Positions 35,563-35,650 of a DNA stretch of 35,650 nucleotides are shown piece by piece. The translations under genes and the position numbers were made by a program. The stretch is from positions 1-35,650 of the forward strand of contig JALSRN010000082.1 in assembly GCA_026984735.1 (NCBI GenBank), written 5' to 3'. Below the pieces are notes generated by a model. It was not told the DNA's origin. It ran no database searches and saw nothing but the letters and a program-made list of their open reading frames with translations. The DNA comes from Sedimenticola sp. (GTDB lineage Bacteria; Pseudomonadota; Gammaproteobacteria; Chromatiales; Chromatiaceae). Every line of letters starts with the position of its first letter. Position 1 is the first letter of the stretch.

Positions 35563-35650
35563 TGGAGATTCGTGTCTGGCGCTTCGATCCCGAACGGGAC
35601 CGGGAGCCGCGCCTGGAGAGCCACCAGGTCGAGACGGTGCGCGGCATGAT
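35562..35650 (+). CDS. sdhB: Succinate dehydrogenase iron-sulfur subunit (3' end beyond window)
   Basis: The ATG at 35562 overlaps the sdhA stop (ATGA-type). Only the first 29 codons are present: [13 protein letters not shown] and following, which matches the beta-grasp opening of SdhB. The iron-sulfur cysteines lie beyond the window edge. Position after sdhCDA makes the call secure. Confidence 0.88.
   Translation, partial: MEIRVWRFDPERDREPRLESHQVETVRGM

Overview
The window is a GC-rich chromosomal segment, almost certainly from a gammaproteobacterium. ZipA (restricted to that class), SlyX, DarP, a RibBA with a degenerate second domain, the rnr-rlmB pair, the ribBA-ribH-nusB-thiL-pgpA string and the sdhCDAB order all point the same way. 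Nearly all of it is ordinary housekeeping DNA in tightly packed, often overlapping operons. The species cannot be read from the sequence. The inositol-phosphate operon hints at a thermophilic or osmotically stressed lifestyle, which is inference.

Layout. (1) 1-1573: the truncated end of an NtrC-type sigma-54 activator, then an initiator tRNA gene with its own promoter and terminator. (2) 1631-4605, minus strand: an overlapping three-gene operon of inositol-phosphate synthase, a fused nucleotidyltransferase/CDP-alcohol phosphotransferase with the architecture of the di-myo-inositol-phosphate (DIP) enzyme, and a small HD-domain hydrolase. (3) 4861-7897, minus: rlmB and rnr. (4) 7937-11660, minus: a tripartite efflux operon (outer-membrane lipoprotein, HlyD-type adaptor, FUSC-like membrane protein). 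(5) 11965-15260, plus: prfB with its programmed +1 frameshift, lysS, ribE. (6) 15261-17022: an accessory island containing a 55-residue PEP-CTERM-like protein gene with a sigma-54-type promoter region, a 286-bp element with 33-bp terminal inverted repeats and nested hairpins, and a class II aldolase gene on the minus strand. (7) 17066-20533, plus: ribBA-ribH-nusB-thiL-pgpA. (8) 20618-28327, plus: an M16 metalloprotease, zipA-ligA-slyX, and an MscS-type channel. (9) 28542-30801, minus: cysZ-like, uppP and a phosphopantetheinyl transferase. (10) 30822 to the end, plus: recJ-darP-sdhC-sdhD-sdhA-sdhB (sdhB is cut by the window edge).

Three things deserve most attention. First, the inositol operon carries both enzymes needed to make phosphorylated DIP from glucose-6-phosphate, and its third gene, an HD hydrolase, is a natural candidate for the phosphatase step. 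Second, the tiny PEP-CTERM-like gene forms a complete transcription unit of its own: palindrome, IHF-like site, -24/-12 promoter, 5' stem-loop, strong ribosome binding site, ORF and terminator. Its predicted processed product would be only about ten residues. Third, the foldback element next to it resembles a non-autonomous mobile element flanked by TA, and the whole island separates ribE from ribBA, genes that are usually neighbours.
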